From Syntrophobacter fumaroxidans MPOB (lineage in GTDB: Bacteria > Desulfobacterota > Syntrophobacteria > Syntrophobacterales > Syntrophobacteraceae): a stretch of DNA of 64,000 bases. Below, piece by piece: positions 19,201 to 27,217 of the stretch. Where the stretch lies: NCBI RefSeq assembly GCF_000014965.1, contig NC_008554.1, forward strand, positions 2,964,001 to 3,028,000. Reading direction: 5' to 3'. A program made the translations under genes and the position numbers. Within the stretch, counting starts at the first letter, position 1. The number at the start of each line of letters is the position of its first letter. The notes under the pieces are model-generated. The model was not told the origin of the DNA and did not search any database. It worked only from the letters and a program-made list of their open reading frames with translations.

Positions 19201-20990
19201 AGGATCGGAACACCTTTTACCAGTTGGCCAAACAGGAATTCGGCCCTCTGGCCGAGGAGGGGATCGGCGCGACCCACGCTCAGATGGAAACCCTCGAATT
19301 CTACATCGACCGCATCCGGGAAAAACCCGCCGTCTACCAGGCGCTCACCATGGCGCTGCTCTTCCAGGAAATCGGAAAACTCGACCAGTATGCAAGCGTT
19401 CCGGGCGGACCTCTTTGGACGCACGCCGCGCAGGGCGCCCTGGTCCTGGAGCGGACGGACATTCTCAAGGAGTACCGGCTCGATCCGCAGGTGGAGCAAA
19501 TGACGGTGCTCCTCGTCAGGCATCACGGCGTTATGGGGCACGTCATCCGCGGCGAGGAACCGATCACGTCCCTGGAGCGCATCATCAGCCGCCAGGATGC
19601 GCGGGTCTTCGACGTCTTCGTTCTGCATTCCATCATCGGCGCCGCGGCGGTGCAGGAAGGCCTCATGGTTTCGGACCTGCTGGACGGGTTCCTCAACCTT
19701 CGCGCCCTGGGCCTGCAGATCATCAAGTCCAAGATCAGCTGGCAGGCGGCGATCAAGGACTTCTTCCGCGAGAAAGGAGCGGCGGTTCCCGAGGATTCCC
19801 GCTTCAACACCCAGCAGACGCCTCTCGAGCTTCCGGAACACCTGCGGCACCTCGGCCCGGCGGACGGCGGCGACACGGACGAACCCCTTCGCCACGGGCG
19901 GCAGATCGCGGCCCTGGAGCGCTTGTTGAAACTCGTCGGGGCCGCCTGGGTGGATTACCAGGACCTGCAGATGTTTCTTCTGAAAATGCCCGTCAACTTC
20001 ATCTACCACAAGAAGAAGCTCAAGAGCGTGGGCCTGGCCACCTTCGAGACGCAGCTCCGCATCGGCCTTACGCTCCTGGATGCCGTTTCTTCCCTCGAAC
20101 CCGAGGTCCGGTATTATTTGCTCGCCTGCATGGATCACCTGGGGGCGAGGATGAGGGTCTACGACTTCCATCCCCTGGCCGGATTCCTCGAGGTGGAAGA
20201 CAGCCTCAAGCTCCTGATTCTTGCGTTCCAGGCCTTCCATCGCCATTTCGGAACCGAGACAAAGGACGGGTTGGTCAGCTTCCGACCCCTCAGCCGACAC
20301 GTCGAGCGCAGGCATGACGCCCTGCTCCGGATTCTGCGAGGCATGCCCATGCCCGTGAGGTGCCTGGAAAAAGGGCAACCGGCCCACGGGGCGGAAAACG
20401 ACTACGGGGAGTTGCTCTTCGAAGCAAGCGATTTGGAGCCCGCCGTGCGGGTCGACTATCGCGACACGATCCGGTTCGACATGCTGGTGGATTCGTTGCG
20501 CAACCTGTGGGATCATGAGGAACTGGCCCGGCACTACCAGCGTTTGAGCGAGGTGTTGAAGGAGCGGCTGCCGTTCGATACCGAATATTTCCAGGAGGAG
20601 CTGCGGAAGGTTTTCGAAGAGCAGGAACAAAAGATCAACGACCGGATCCTCAACCAGTTCGAGGAGAAACTGGGGGGCGCGTCCACGTTCCGGGAATGTG
20701 GCGAGATCCGTAACGAAATGCTCCACCGGCAGGCGGAAGTGAATTTCTCGGATGAGCAGCATCTCCTGCTCGACGAGATCTTCGAATTCCACCGCACCCG
20801 ACTGCGTGAGAAGTACCTGGATACCGTGTATAAGGAGATCAATGCCCTGAACACCGGGGAAAGCCTGACCGACTATTGGAATCGTGAGAAATATGAGCTG
20901 TTTTCGTACCGCCAGTTCGTGGGAAAGGAATACGAATCCTTGATCGCCCGATATATCGACGAGAAAATCGCGGCCCTGGAAGAGGAGTGA
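16281..20990 (+). CDS. Very large protein of unknown function with degenerate HD-like region
   Basis: 1,569-aa soluble protein with no signal peptide or membrane helix. I do not recognise it as a whole. Around residues 1010-1140 there is an HD/HD-GYP-like pattern: LLFQEIGKLDQY where HD-GYP has HDIGK, then THAAQGALVLE, then LLVRHHGVMGHVIRG resembling the HHE-DGxGYP block. The first His-Asp pair is replaced by Gln-Glu, so phosphohydrolase activity is doubtful. The rest is helix-rich with many charged residues, including a long acidic/basic C-terminal helix ending EKIAALEEE. ATG 16281 is chosen at the start of natural composition. The MlaE operon starts 242 bp downstream. Confidence 0.85.
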   Translation: MTDKRFSWQSGHFDRQDTFFRLINSEDYFKHGIDVRDVPMGTFASEDHPSFLPSRFGGNAYGLGLIEQSVLNDEDTEFLESLDLQDIQVLGDNAGRLNAIYRKLGLLIRFSATGKRYFLIPINLVAHSLQEIKTKADEIEELIIQHIFETRTDRLDIGILTSRHDLIVHELTARLSSHRIFLFDSLERLRSWRLPLDIILLPKDPFEYLLEQPFPKASKKSMTRRRLCDYAMYLAGKIFDLLEKNGKIHVLAHSSSPEEDRDCKVRFKSEEELKLFLLFAHTFKTRARYEAESAETEMTVHVSDLHYYLNRFAFFEPHLKKLLDHRKPEELSVAEINRLPNLNLHLPQTYMKSPEKHWKWIFEPYFSVQYLQRKSPGSHHRYWQERLEIDTEMPESLFVFVGKPKRPAVTLAALEEEIKASGMMGCSLPLVAEYRKTFRYVLDVLNIVAQIRDHKFLRLSELERTRLCNPFRGQNERFAPVVKLLSQVSRLERIRNILNPDGIEGFSTPILENIPKLSLHGFSPAQLRELLLIVVGYTSMGRIVFGKHPARTLKPITDRARAGNHQESLELLRICRLMSMAEIIAALGDAFTGEQAKELYRLYDDAINVATDRSLDWDRLHDLRISALGGVQNQAVREMMKIFNLFDFLDDWQDCLRKGTFQKEVICDYEPDQLFKMEETFQLARIAEQFKQEFMGDGILGQSYFFRQFLETEFHGTGHLFRTLGTRAGFILLWIAVNSSERRVVNFNPMLAGVPRDRHEPRVRKIRESLLRIPIERLQPRFFDEIKGALAEGRPAFVFDSGIRIMSHRDTRVVDVSFVDVDENIQQLETLLAHFESRKLRGVSLRNLREMERRFSELESFHQYLEREGCYLQCEVNERPGGLEGRNREIVAVEDRLKRIMQSQIFIPEEIFDSISVLAQHCPEILRFVLPEFQALGNLVESWPTRTARSLGAYVMRCLEKFQALAIKDRNTYQDRNTFYQLAKQEFGPLAEEGIGATHAQMETLEFYIDRIREKPAVYQALTMALLFQEIGKLDQYASVPGGPLWTHAAQGALVLERTDILKEYRLDPQVEQMTVLLVRHHGVMGHVIRGEEPITSLERIISRQDARVFDVFVLHSIIGAAAVQEGLMVSDLLDGFLNLRALGLQIIKSKISWQAAIKDFFREKGAAVPEDSRFNTQQTPLELPEHLRHLGPADGGDTDEPLRHGRQIAALERLLKLVGAAWVDYQDLQMFLLKMPVNFIYHKKKLKSVGLATFETQLRIGLTLLDAVSSLEPEVRYYLLACMDHLGARMRVYDFHPLAGFLEVEDSLKLLILAFQAFHRHFGTETKDGLVSFRPLSRHVERRHDALLRILRGMPMPVRCLEKGQPAHGAENDYGELLFEASDLEPAVRVDYRDTIRFDMLVDSLRNLWDHEELARHYQRLSEVLKERLPFDTEYFQEELRKVFEEQEQKINDRILNQFEEKLGGASTFRECGEIRNEMLHRQAEVNFSDEQHLLLDEIFEFHRTRLREKYLDTVYKEINALNTGESLTDYWNREKYELFSYRQFVGKEYESLIARYIDEKIAALEEE

Positions 20991-21232
20991 TCCATAGCCG
21001 CGCACGTGTCCGAAATTGCAGCCTTTTGAAGAAAACTGGGGGAACCCTTCGGCGTGGGTGGCGCAAGCCGTCACGAGCCGGAACCCGCGGGGGAGCGGGC
21101 AGGTTTCGGGGCGCGCTCATCGCCGCCCGCGCCGGATTCCCGCGCGAGCATTCGAGGTGCTCCGGCCCGGCGTTTTCCGCCGCGATGACGTTCGGAGAGG
21201 ATGGTTCAGCACTCCCTTAGAAACGGATATCC

Positions 21233-22387
21233 ATGGACATTCCAGAAAAACCGGAGTCCGGGCAAACCAGGCTGGTCCTTGACCGGCCCCGCGAAGACGT
21301 TCTCCTGGTCGGGTTGAGGGGCAACTGGAGAATCGCCGACGAGCCGATACCCGTCGATGCGATCATCAGGGAGTTCGAATCGGATCCGCGCATCCGCATC
21401 CTGGCATTCGACACCGGTGAGCTGGGCGAATGGGACAGCTCTTTGCTCACCTTTCTGATCAAGGTCATCGACACCGGCGTCCGACGGGGCCTGGAAGCGG
21501 ACCGAACGGGTCTGCCGGAAGGAGTGGGCCGGCTGCTTTCGCTGGCATCGGCCGTGCCCGAAGCGACGGATGCGCGGCGGCAGGAGGCGAAGCAGCCTTT
21601 CCTCACCCGGGTGGGGACGCAGGCCATAAGCCTCGCCGCGGCCGTCGGCCAGATGATGGAGTTTCTCGGTGAGGCCGCGATTGCTTTCTTCCAGCTGGTG
21701 AGAGGGCGGGCGCGTTTGCGCCGCGTCGACTTGATGACCCTCATCCAGGATTGCGGCGCCGATGCCCTGCCGATCGTGTCGCTGATCAGCGTCCTTGTGG
21801 GGTTGATCCTGGCATTCGTGGGAGCCGTGCAGCTGAGGATGTTCGGCGCGCAAATCTATGTGGCCGACCTGGTGGGGCTGGGCATGGCCCGCGAGATGGG
21901 CGCCATGATGACCGCGGTCATCATGGCCGGGCGGACCGGTGCCGCCTTTGCGGCTCAACTCGGCACCATGCAGGTGAACGAAGAAATCGACGCCCTGCAA
22001 ACACTTGGTGTCTCGCCCATGGAATTCTTGGTCCTGCCGCGCATGCTGGCCCTCGTCCTGATGATGCCGTTCCTGTGCCTTTACGCGGATCTCATGGGTA
22101 TTCTGGGCGGCGGAATCGTGGGAGTGGGCATGCTGGGGCTTTCCCCACTCGAGTACTATCATGAAACGGTCCAGGCCGTTGGGTTGATGGATTTCGGGGC
22201 GGGTCTGATCAAGGGCGCGGTATTCGGAGTGCTCATCGCCCTCTCGGGTTGCCTCAGGGGAATGCAGTGCGGGAGGAGCTCGGCGGCGGTGGGGCTGGCC
22301 ACCACGTCGGCGGTGGTCACGGGAATCGTGGCCATCGTCGTGTCGGACGCGATCCTGACGGTCATTTACGACCGGCTGGGCATCTAA
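21233..22387 (+). CDS. MlaE-family lipid ABC transporter permease with N-terminal STAS-like domain
   Basis: 384-aa inner-membrane permease of a phospholipid/organic-compound importer or exporter. Residues about 1-110 look like a fused STAS domain (LGEWDSSLLTFLIKVI), the counterpart of separate MlaB in E. coli. The permease part has the MlaE signatures LVGLILAFVGAVQLRMFGA, GLGMAREMGAMMTAVIMAGR and GAAFAAQLGTMQVNEEIDAL, plus five to six helices. It is the first gene of a four-gene cluster with the ATPase, MCE protein and lipoprotein downstream. The ribosome site is weak. The transported lipid is not determined. Confidence 0.92.
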   Translation: MDIPEKPESGQTRLVLDRPREDVLLVGLRGNWRIADEPIPVDAIIREFESDPRIRILAFDTGELGEWDSSLLTFLIKVIDTGVRRGLEADRTGLPEGVGRLLSLASAVPEATDARRQEAKQPFLTRVGTQAISLAAAVGQMMEFLGEAAIAFFQLVRGRARLRRVDLMTLIQDCGADALPIVSLISVLVGLILAFVGAVQLRMFGAQIYVADLVGLGMAREMGAMMTAVIMAGRTGAAFAAQLGTMQVNEEIDALQTLGVSPMEFLVLPRMLALVLMMPFLCLYADLMGILGGGIVGVGMLGLSPLEYYHETVQAVGLMDFGAGLIKGAVFGVLIALSGCLRGMQCGRSSAAVGLATTSAVVTGIVAIVVSDAILTVIYDRLGI

Positions 22388-22415
22388 TGACATGGAGCGA
22401 CACGGAAGGGGGGCA

Positions 22416-23210
22416 ATGGCGGCGCAAGCGCACATCGAGGTCCGCGATCTCACCATGGCATACGGCAGCTTCGTGCTGCAGCGCGACCTCAATTTCACCG
22501 TGCGGCGCGGCGACATTTTCATCATCATGGGGGGCAGCGGCTGCGGGAAGAGCACGTTGCTGCGCCACATGGTCGGACTGAAAGCGCCGGCCCGGGGACA
22601 GGTGTTCTACGACGGAGTGAGTTTCTGGGAGGCGGAACCCGAGACGCGCGAAGACATCATGCGGCGCCTGGGCATCCTCTACCAGAGCGGCGCGCTGTGG
22701 AGCTCCATGACCCTTGCGGAAAACATCGCCCTCCCCCTCGAGCAGTACACCGAACTGCCCCCCGACAGAATCGCGGAAATTGTGTCGCTCAAGCTCGCCC
22801 TGGTGGGGCTTGCGGGGTTCGAGGATTTCTACCCGTCGGAAATCAGCGGCGGAATGAAGAAACGGGCCGGCCTGGCCCGGGCCATGGCTCTCGATCCGGA
22901 TATCCTGTTTTTCGACGAGCCTTCGGCCGGGCTCGATCCGATCAGCGCGAAAAGGCTCGATGACCTGATCCTCGAGCTGCGGGACAGTCTCGGCGCCACC
23001 ATCATCGTGGTGACCCATGAACTGGCGAGTATATTCGCCATCGGCAACAATTCGGTTTTTCTCGATGCGGAGACCCGGACCATGATCGCCGCGGGGGATC
23101 CTCACATACTGCTGGCGGACACCGCGGACCCCAAGGTGCGCAGCTTTCTCACCCGCGGAGGATCGCACGGCGGGAACGGCAGACTCAATGGAGAGACACA
23201 CAGGTCATGA
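22416..23210 (+). CDS. MlaF-type ABC transporter ATPase
   Basis: 264-aa cytoplasmic ATPase. Walker A is GGSGCGKST (near residue 40), the Q-loop is ILYQSGALWSSMTLAEN, the signature is SEISGGMKKRAGLARAMALD, Walker B is ILFFDEPSAGLDP and the H-switch is VVTHEL. MKKR after the signature is typical of MlaF. ATG 22416 has an AAGGGGGG ribosome site; an ATG eight codons upstream is possible. The gene starts 28 bp after the permease and overlaps the next start by 4 bp, so translation is coupled. Confidence 0.94.
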   Translation: MAAQAHIEVRDLTMAYGSFVLQRDLNFTVRRGDIFIIMGGSGCGKSTLLRHMVGLKAPARGQVFYDGVSFWEAEPETREDIMRRLGILYQSGALWSSMTLAENIALPLEQYTELPPDRIAEIVSLKLALVGLAGFEDFYPSEISGGMKKRAGLARAMALDPDILFFDEPSAGLDPISAKRLDDLILELRDSLGATIIVVTHELASIFAIGNNSVFLDAETRTMIAAGDPHILLADTADPKVRSFLTRGGSHGGNGRLNGETHRS

Positions 23211-24286
23211 GCAGGCAGGCGAATCCCAAAGTCATCGGCGCCTTCGTGATCGGGGCAGTGGCCCTGATCGTCGCCGGGATCCTCGTTTTCGGTTCCGGGA
23301 GATTGTTCAAGGACACCCAGAAATGCATCCTGTTCTTCGAGGGGTCGGTGAAGGGGTTGAACATCGGGGGCACCGTCGATTTCAAAGGCGTCAGAGTGGG
23401 GACCGTCCGGGAGATCAAGGTCCAACTCGACCGGAAAGACCTCTCCGTGAAAATTCCCGTGATCGTGGAGATCGAGCCGGACAGGATCGCCCAGGTGCAC
23501 GGGGATGGAAGGAAGGTCCCCAAGGAAATCAAGAAAGGGACGAAAAAGATACTCACGGTGTTCGTCGAGCGGGGATTGCGGGCTCAACTGAAGATGCAGA
23601 GTTTCGTCACCGGGCAGCTTTACATAGACCTGGACTTCTACCCGGACAGGCCGGCGCGCTTCGTGGCCGAGGGCATCGGGTATCCCGAGATCCCCACCAT
23701 CCCATCGAACCTCGAGGCGCTGTCCAAGACCTTCGAGAAGCTCCCATTGGAAGAGATCGCCGGCAAGCTCACGTCCGCCATCGAGGGGATCGAGCGGTTC
23801 ATCAACTCGCCGGACCTGAAGGGAATTTTGAGCTCCTCGCACCAGGCCGTGAACGACGTGAGGGCGCTGTTGCACAGCATCGACAGCGAGATCAAGCCGC
23901 TGGCCGTCAACCTGAACGGAGCGGTGGACGACGCCCGCAAGCTGATTCGCAACGTCGACGACCAGGTCAAACCCATCTCCGCCGGCATCCAGGGCACCAC
24001 CACCGATGCGCGCAAGGTCCTGACCAGCGTGGACAGGAAGGTGGAGCCGCTGTTGACGAACCTGGACGAAGCGGTCCGGGCGACCCGAGGGGCGATTGCA
24101 CAGGCGGACAAGACCCTGGCCGCGGTGGAGGATTTTACCGGGGAACGGTCGGCGGTGCGCTACGAGCTGATCCAGGCGCTCAAGGAGCTGAGCGCGGCGG
24201 CACGGTCGCTGCGGGTCATGGCCGACACCCTGGAACGTCACCCCGAGGCATTGCTGAAAGGCAAGGAAAAACAGGGAGGAAAATGA
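23207..24286 (+). CDS. MlaD/MCE-domain lipid transport protein
   Basis: 359-aa membrane-anchored periplasmic protein. An N-terminal helix (VIGAFVIGAVALIVAGILVF) is followed by an MCE domain (FFEGSVKGLNIGGTVDFKGVR), here longer than in E. coli MlaD with an insertion after VIVEIEPDR. A long amphipathic region with repeated spacing follows (SIDSEIKPLAV, NVDDQVKPIS, SVDRKVEPLL), suggesting a helical tube or needle reaching toward the outer membrane, as in PqiB/YebT-type MCE proteins. It overlaps the ATPase gene by 4 bp. Likely partner of the MlaE/MlaF-type proteins and the lipoprotein. Confidence 0.92.
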   Translation: MSRQANPKVIGAFVIGAVALIVAGILVFGSGRLFKDTQKCILFFEGSVKGLNIGGTVDFKGVRVGTVREIKVQLDRKDLSVKIPVIVEIEPDRIAQVHGDGRKVPKEIKKGTKKILTVFVERGLRAQLKMQSFVTGQLYIDLDFYPDRPARFVAEGIGYPEIPTIPSNLEALSKTFEKLPLEEIAGKLTSAIEGIERFINSPDLKGILSSSHQAVNDVRALLHSIDSEIKPLAVNLNGAVDDARKLIRNVDDQVKPISAGIQGTTTDARKVLTSVDRKVEPLLTNLDEAVRATRGAIAQADKTLAAVEDFTGERSAVRYELIQALKELSAAARSLRVMADTLERHPEALLKGKEKQGGK

Positions 24287-24287
24287 G

Positions 24288-24902
24288 ATGAGGGGTTGCG
24301 GCGCCTATCGGCGGACACTGGCTGTTTTCGGTCTTTTCGTTTTCCTCCTGGCGGGCTGTGCGCACACGCCTCAGTCCCGGTTCTATCTCCTGCAATCCCG
24401 GGTTCCGCCCGGCATGAGCGGGGCGGTGTCGCCGGGAGCGGACGGAGCGGTGTTCGGGATCGGGCCGGTCAAATTCCCCGAATATCTCGATCGTCCCCAG
24501 ATCGTTACGCGCACCGGGCTCAACGAAATTCAACTCGCCGAATACCACCGCTGGGCGGAGCCGCTCAAGGACAACTTCGCCCGGGTCCTCACCGAGAACC
24601 TCGCGGCGCTCCTGCCCGCCAATGGAGTGGTTGCTTTCCCCTGGCCCGGGTCCGCCCGCGTCAGGTACCAGGTCATGGTGGAAGTGACCCGGTTCGACGG
24701 GATCGCCGGGCGGGAGGCGCGGCTCGACGCGCAGTGGACCATTGTCGACGTGGCCGCGAACACCACGGTGACGACGAAAAAGACCGGTATTGCACGGCCG
24801 GTGGCATCGCCGGGCCATGAGAGCCTGGTAGCCGCGCAGAACGAGGCGCTCGGCGAATTCGGCGCCGAAATCGCCGACGCTTTGAAATCCCTTCCCGAGT
24901 GA
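24288..24902 (+). CDS. PqiC/YmbA-type ABC-transport auxiliary lipoprotein
   Basis: 204-aa lipoprotein; signal peptide with lipobox FLLAGC (Cys near 25), followed by the DUF330/PqiC pattern FYLLQSRV, GIGPVKFPEYLDRPQIVTR and EYHRWAEPLKDNFARVLTENL. In Pqi systems this outer-membrane lipoprotein docks the MCE needle. It starts 1 bp after the MCE gene stop, so it belongs to the same operon, which makes this cluster a Pqi/Mla hybrid with permease, ATPase, MCE and lipoprotein. Confidence 0.92.
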   Translation: MRGCGAYRRTLAVFGLFVFLLAGCAHTPQSRFYLLQSRVPPGMSGAVSPGADGAVFGIGPVKFPEYLDRPQIVTRTGLNEIQLAEYHRWAEPLKDNFARVLTENLAALLPANGVVAFPWPGSARVRYQVMVEVTRFDGIAGREARLDAQWTIVDVAANTTVTTKKTGIARPVASPGHESLVAAQNEALGEFGAEIADALKSLPE

Positions 24903-25137
24903 CGGCCGGCGCCTGCGGGGACGCCTTGGGCTACGTGTCGAGTTCTTGCCGTCTGAAGCCTGTCCATGCGGTCTTGGAGAGCATGTCCTCTGGGGGGAAA
25001 CCTGTCTACCGGAAGACCCTGGGAACCGCATTTCATGGAAGACCCTCTTTGGTTGCGTGTTGACGCGGACGTTTTCAACGAGACGTTTTGCAGCCGCCCC
25101 CGAGGCATCAAGAACTCGGCCTTCAAGGTGAATCCGC

Positions 25138-26109
25138 ATGATACTCCTAGGAGCCTGGAAAGGGCTATGCGTGCAGGTTGTGAGGCTCGCAAAACGGCAT
25201 CTGCCGGTACTCCTGCTGCTGCTTTCACTCCTGCCGGTCCCGTGCGGGAGCACGGCGGAGGTGCCGGAACTGGCCCGCTCCGACGGTATCTCGGTCTACG
25301 GGGACCCGGTCCTGGCGAATCTCGCCGCGCAGATCGTTCAAATGTACCCCCGGGCGAAGGGCGACCTCGAAGAGATCTTCGGCTGGGAGTTTCGGTCGAG
25401 GCCCGACGTGTTGCTGATCGCGGACCGGGAGACATTCGAGCGCATGAGCGGCAGCCGGCATTTCTCCGCGTTCGCCGTGCCGAAGGCCCGCCTCGTGGCG
25501 ATCAACCTTCCCTCGGTGAGGACGGGGACCTACCTGCTGTATGAAACGTTCAAGCATGAGCTCTGTCACCTGCTGCTGCACGATCGCATCGGCGAGGAGC
25601 GACTCCCGAAATGGCTGGACGAAGGGGTTTGCCAGTGGGTGAGCGGGAGCCTGGGCGAGCTGCTGATCGCCGGGGGAACCGGGGCGACGGCGGCCGACGT
25701 AGCGAGCAACCCGGTTCCATTGGCCCGCATTGCCCGCGACTTCCCCGACGACCAGCGGTCCCTGATGGTGGCCTATGAGACCAGCCGGAGCTTTGTGGAG
25801 TACATCTCGGGCCGGTTCGGCCGGGAGGGCCTGCTGGCGGTCCTGAACCGCCTTGCCGCCGGCGACGACCCGGATCGTGCGTTCAGCGCCGCGCTGTCGG
25901 TGCCGCTTGCCGCACTGGAGGAGGACTGGCGGTCCGGCCTCAGGGGCGGCGACATCTGGCTGGCCTGGCTCGGCCGGTATTTCTACGAGGTGCTCTTCTT
26001 CATCATGGCTTTGCTTGCGGTGGCAGGCGGAATCCGGCTGGCGATCCGGCGCAGGCGCTACGGGGAAGACGAGGAGGAAGAAGACCGCTGGAGCGGGAAA
26101 GATGGATAG
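25138..26109 (+). CDS. Exported gluzincin-like metalloprotease (peptidase MA-like) with C-terminal membrane anchor
   Basis: 323-aa protein with an N-terminal signal helix (LPVLLLLLSLLPVPCGS), a zinc-site HELCH at about 140-144 and the downstream acidic ligand in WLDEGVCQW (E near 162), the gluzincin layout of peptidase MA. A C-terminal helix (VLFFIMALLAVAGGIRLAI, about 285-305) and a short charged cytoplasmic tail follow, so the protease faces the periplasm and is membrane-anchored. Substrate unknown. It starts 235 bp after the lipid-transport operon. A short ribosome site (AAGGTG) precedes ATG 25138. Confidence 0.82.
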   Translation: MILLGAWKGLCVQVVRLAKRHLPVLLLLLSLLPVPCGSTAEVPELARSDGISVYGDPVLANLAAQIVQMYPRAKGDLEEIFGWEFRSRPDVLLIADRETFERMSGSRHFSAFAVPKARLVAINLPSVRTGTYLLYETFKHELCHLLLHDRIGEERLPKWLDEGVCQWVSGSLGELLIAGGTGATAADVASNPVPLARIARDFPDDQRSLMVAYETSRSFVEYISGRFGREGLLAVLNRLAAGDDPDRAFSAALSVPLAALEEDWRSGLRGGDIWLAWLGRYFYEVLFFIMALLAVAGGIRLAIRRRRYGEDEEEEDRWSGKDG

Positions 26110-26427
26110 GCGGGATGGGGCGGGCAGGCTGGAGGGGATGGGCAGGACCAGTGGGGGATAGGGGGGAGACGAGGCCGATAGGCAGGACATGGGGGCACGA
26201 CCGACAGGCGGAACGGCGGGTAAGGCTTGGCAGGAGAGGAGTACCGGGCCCGACGGGATCGGTGGTAAAACCCCAACACCCCTCTGCAGGTGAGGCGGAT
26301 GGGATAACGCCGGGATTGCATCCTTGGCTGCAGATTCGCCTTCGCGCGCCGGGTGCGGGCTCCTGGCCGTCCCCTTTTCCCTTGTCAGGTTTTTTTTGAG
26401 TGTGATAGAAATTTCAACAGCACAGTC
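26110..26427. other. G-rich intergenic region before tRNA-Leu
   Basis: 318 bp. The first ~110 bp are very G-rich on the plus strand with irregular repeats of GGGATGGG and GGCAGGA type, possibly G-quadruplex forming; no gene is visible. The last 50 bp hold the likely tRNA promoter. Confidence 0.5.
26382..26410 (+). promoter_or_regulatory. Probable promoter of tRNA-Leu
   Basis: TTGTCA at 26382-26387, a 17-bp spacer, then ATAGAA at 26405-26410, ending 17 bp before the tRNA 5' end. The -10 is imperfect. Confidence 0.45.
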
Positions 26428-26515
26428 GCCTGGGTGGTGGAATTGGTAGACACAAGGGACTTAAAATCCCTTGGCGCTTGTCGCCGTGCGGGTTCGAGCC
26501 CCGCCCCGGGCACCA
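26428..26515 (+). tRNA. tRNA-Leu (anticodon UAA)
   Basis: 88 nt with encoded CCA. Acceptor GCCTGGG pairs with CCCGGGC (one T-G). The anticodon arm AGGGA-CTTAAAA-TCCCT gives anticodon TAA. A long variable arm (TGGCGCTTGTCGCC) makes it class II, and the T arm GCGGG-TTCGAGC-CCCGC is intact. The 3' 59 nt belong to a 64-bp direct repeat repeated at 36453-36516, so this gene is the integration target of the adjacent element and remains whole after insertion. Confidence 0.96.
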
Positions 26516-26520
26516 GTTTA
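26457..26520 (+). repeat. attL, 64-bp direct repeat inside tRNA-Leu
   Basis: Runs from the anticodon stem (GGACTTAAAATCCC) through the CCA end plus GTTTA. Identical to 36453-36516; identity stops sharply on both sides, as expected for att core sites. Confidence 0.93.
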
Positions 26521-26558
26521 CAGGGATTGCTGTTTTTGGAGACGGTACAGAATTCTGA

Positions 26559-26584
26559 TTTGCCCCGCTTTTGCCCCGCTTTTT
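26559..26584 (+). repeat. Terminal doublet repeat, left copy
   Basis: 26 bp containing two tandem TTTTGCCCCGC-type units. The same 26 bp occur in the same orientation at 36312-36337 near the other end. Likely integrase arm-type or excisionase sites, or an element-end signal; inferred from position. Confidence 0.6.
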
Positions 26585-26791
26585 GAAATGACGGTCCCCA
26601 TTCACAGGGGCATGATCGAACTTCGGTGGACGGCCAAGCGTGCCGGGTTCACGAGTGAGATGACGAGCCGCCGGGCGGAGCGCGTGGTCAATCGCGGCAT
26701 CCCGGAGTTTGTCGGCTTGCGAGGATACCCCTAGAATCAACGATCCCCCGCCCGGACGTGTGTTCGGTCGTCCAGGCAGGGAAAATCGATT

Positions 26792-27019
26792 CTAGGCGTA
26801 TTGAGGCACGGGTTGGATGAGATTGTGGGCTGCTGTATCCAGCGCCTCACGAAGAGTAGTCCCATCCCCATAGGTGTACCGCCCGACGACGTAGACGAGC
26901 CATTTTTCCTGAGTCCCGTACTCGTCTACGTTGATCGTGTGGACTATGCTGAGGTTCTCACCCTTGAGTATTTCGGGCACAGGGGGGCTCATTCCACCGA
27001 CTTGCAATGTCTTTTCCAT
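26792..27019 (-). CDS. Small element protein of unknown function (75 aa)
   Basis: 75-aa soluble protein starting MEKTLQVGGMSPPVPEILKG, with YGTQEKWLVYVVGRYTYGDG and a helical end. A strong GGAGGG ribosome site lies at 27026-27031. I recognise no domain. It is the last gene of the element, and its ribosome site directly follows the U-tract of a terminator-like structure (27032-27104), so expression may need read-through. Confidence 0.72.
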   Translation of the reverse strand: MEKTLQVGGMSPPVPEILKGENLSIVHTINVDEYGTQEKWLVYVVGRYTYGDGTTLREALDTAAHNLIQPVPQYA

Positions 27020-27031
27020 GACTCACCCTCC

Positions 27032-27104
27032 AAATAAAAATCGCGGAAGAGCTGTCAAGGCATTCCTGCCCGCCCATGCGTCACCACATGGGCACTCTTC
27101 CGCG
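27032..27104 (-). terminator. Nested-hairpin terminator directly ahead of the 75-aa gene
   Basis: On the minus strand, an outer 10-bp stem CGCGGAAGAG/CTCTTCCGCG (27095-27104 with 27042-27051) encloses an inner stem GCCCATG/CATGGGC (27072-27078 with 27087-27093). A U-rich run ATTTTTATTT follows (27041-27032) and then the GGAGGG ribosome site of the 75-aa gene. It can end transcripts from the 587-aa gene or act as an attenuator. Confidence 0.65.
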
Positions 27105-27217
27105 CGTTTGATTGTCGAGCATGAGCACAAACGGCCATAACGGCGGCCTCCGGGATTTTTTGACATGCTCAGAATATCACATCCGGGAGGCTGTTCAACA
27201 ACAAAGTGGGCTCAGGT

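Noticed and set aside
26110-26260. G-rich near-repeats as a CRISPR or minisatellite
   Set aside because: Units vary in length and sequence with no regular spacer; no CRISPR array is visible anywhere in the window.
26471-26734. 87-aa plus-strand frame starting within tRNA-Leu
   Set aside because: Starts inside the tRNA, crosses attL and the doublet repeat; no ribosome site.
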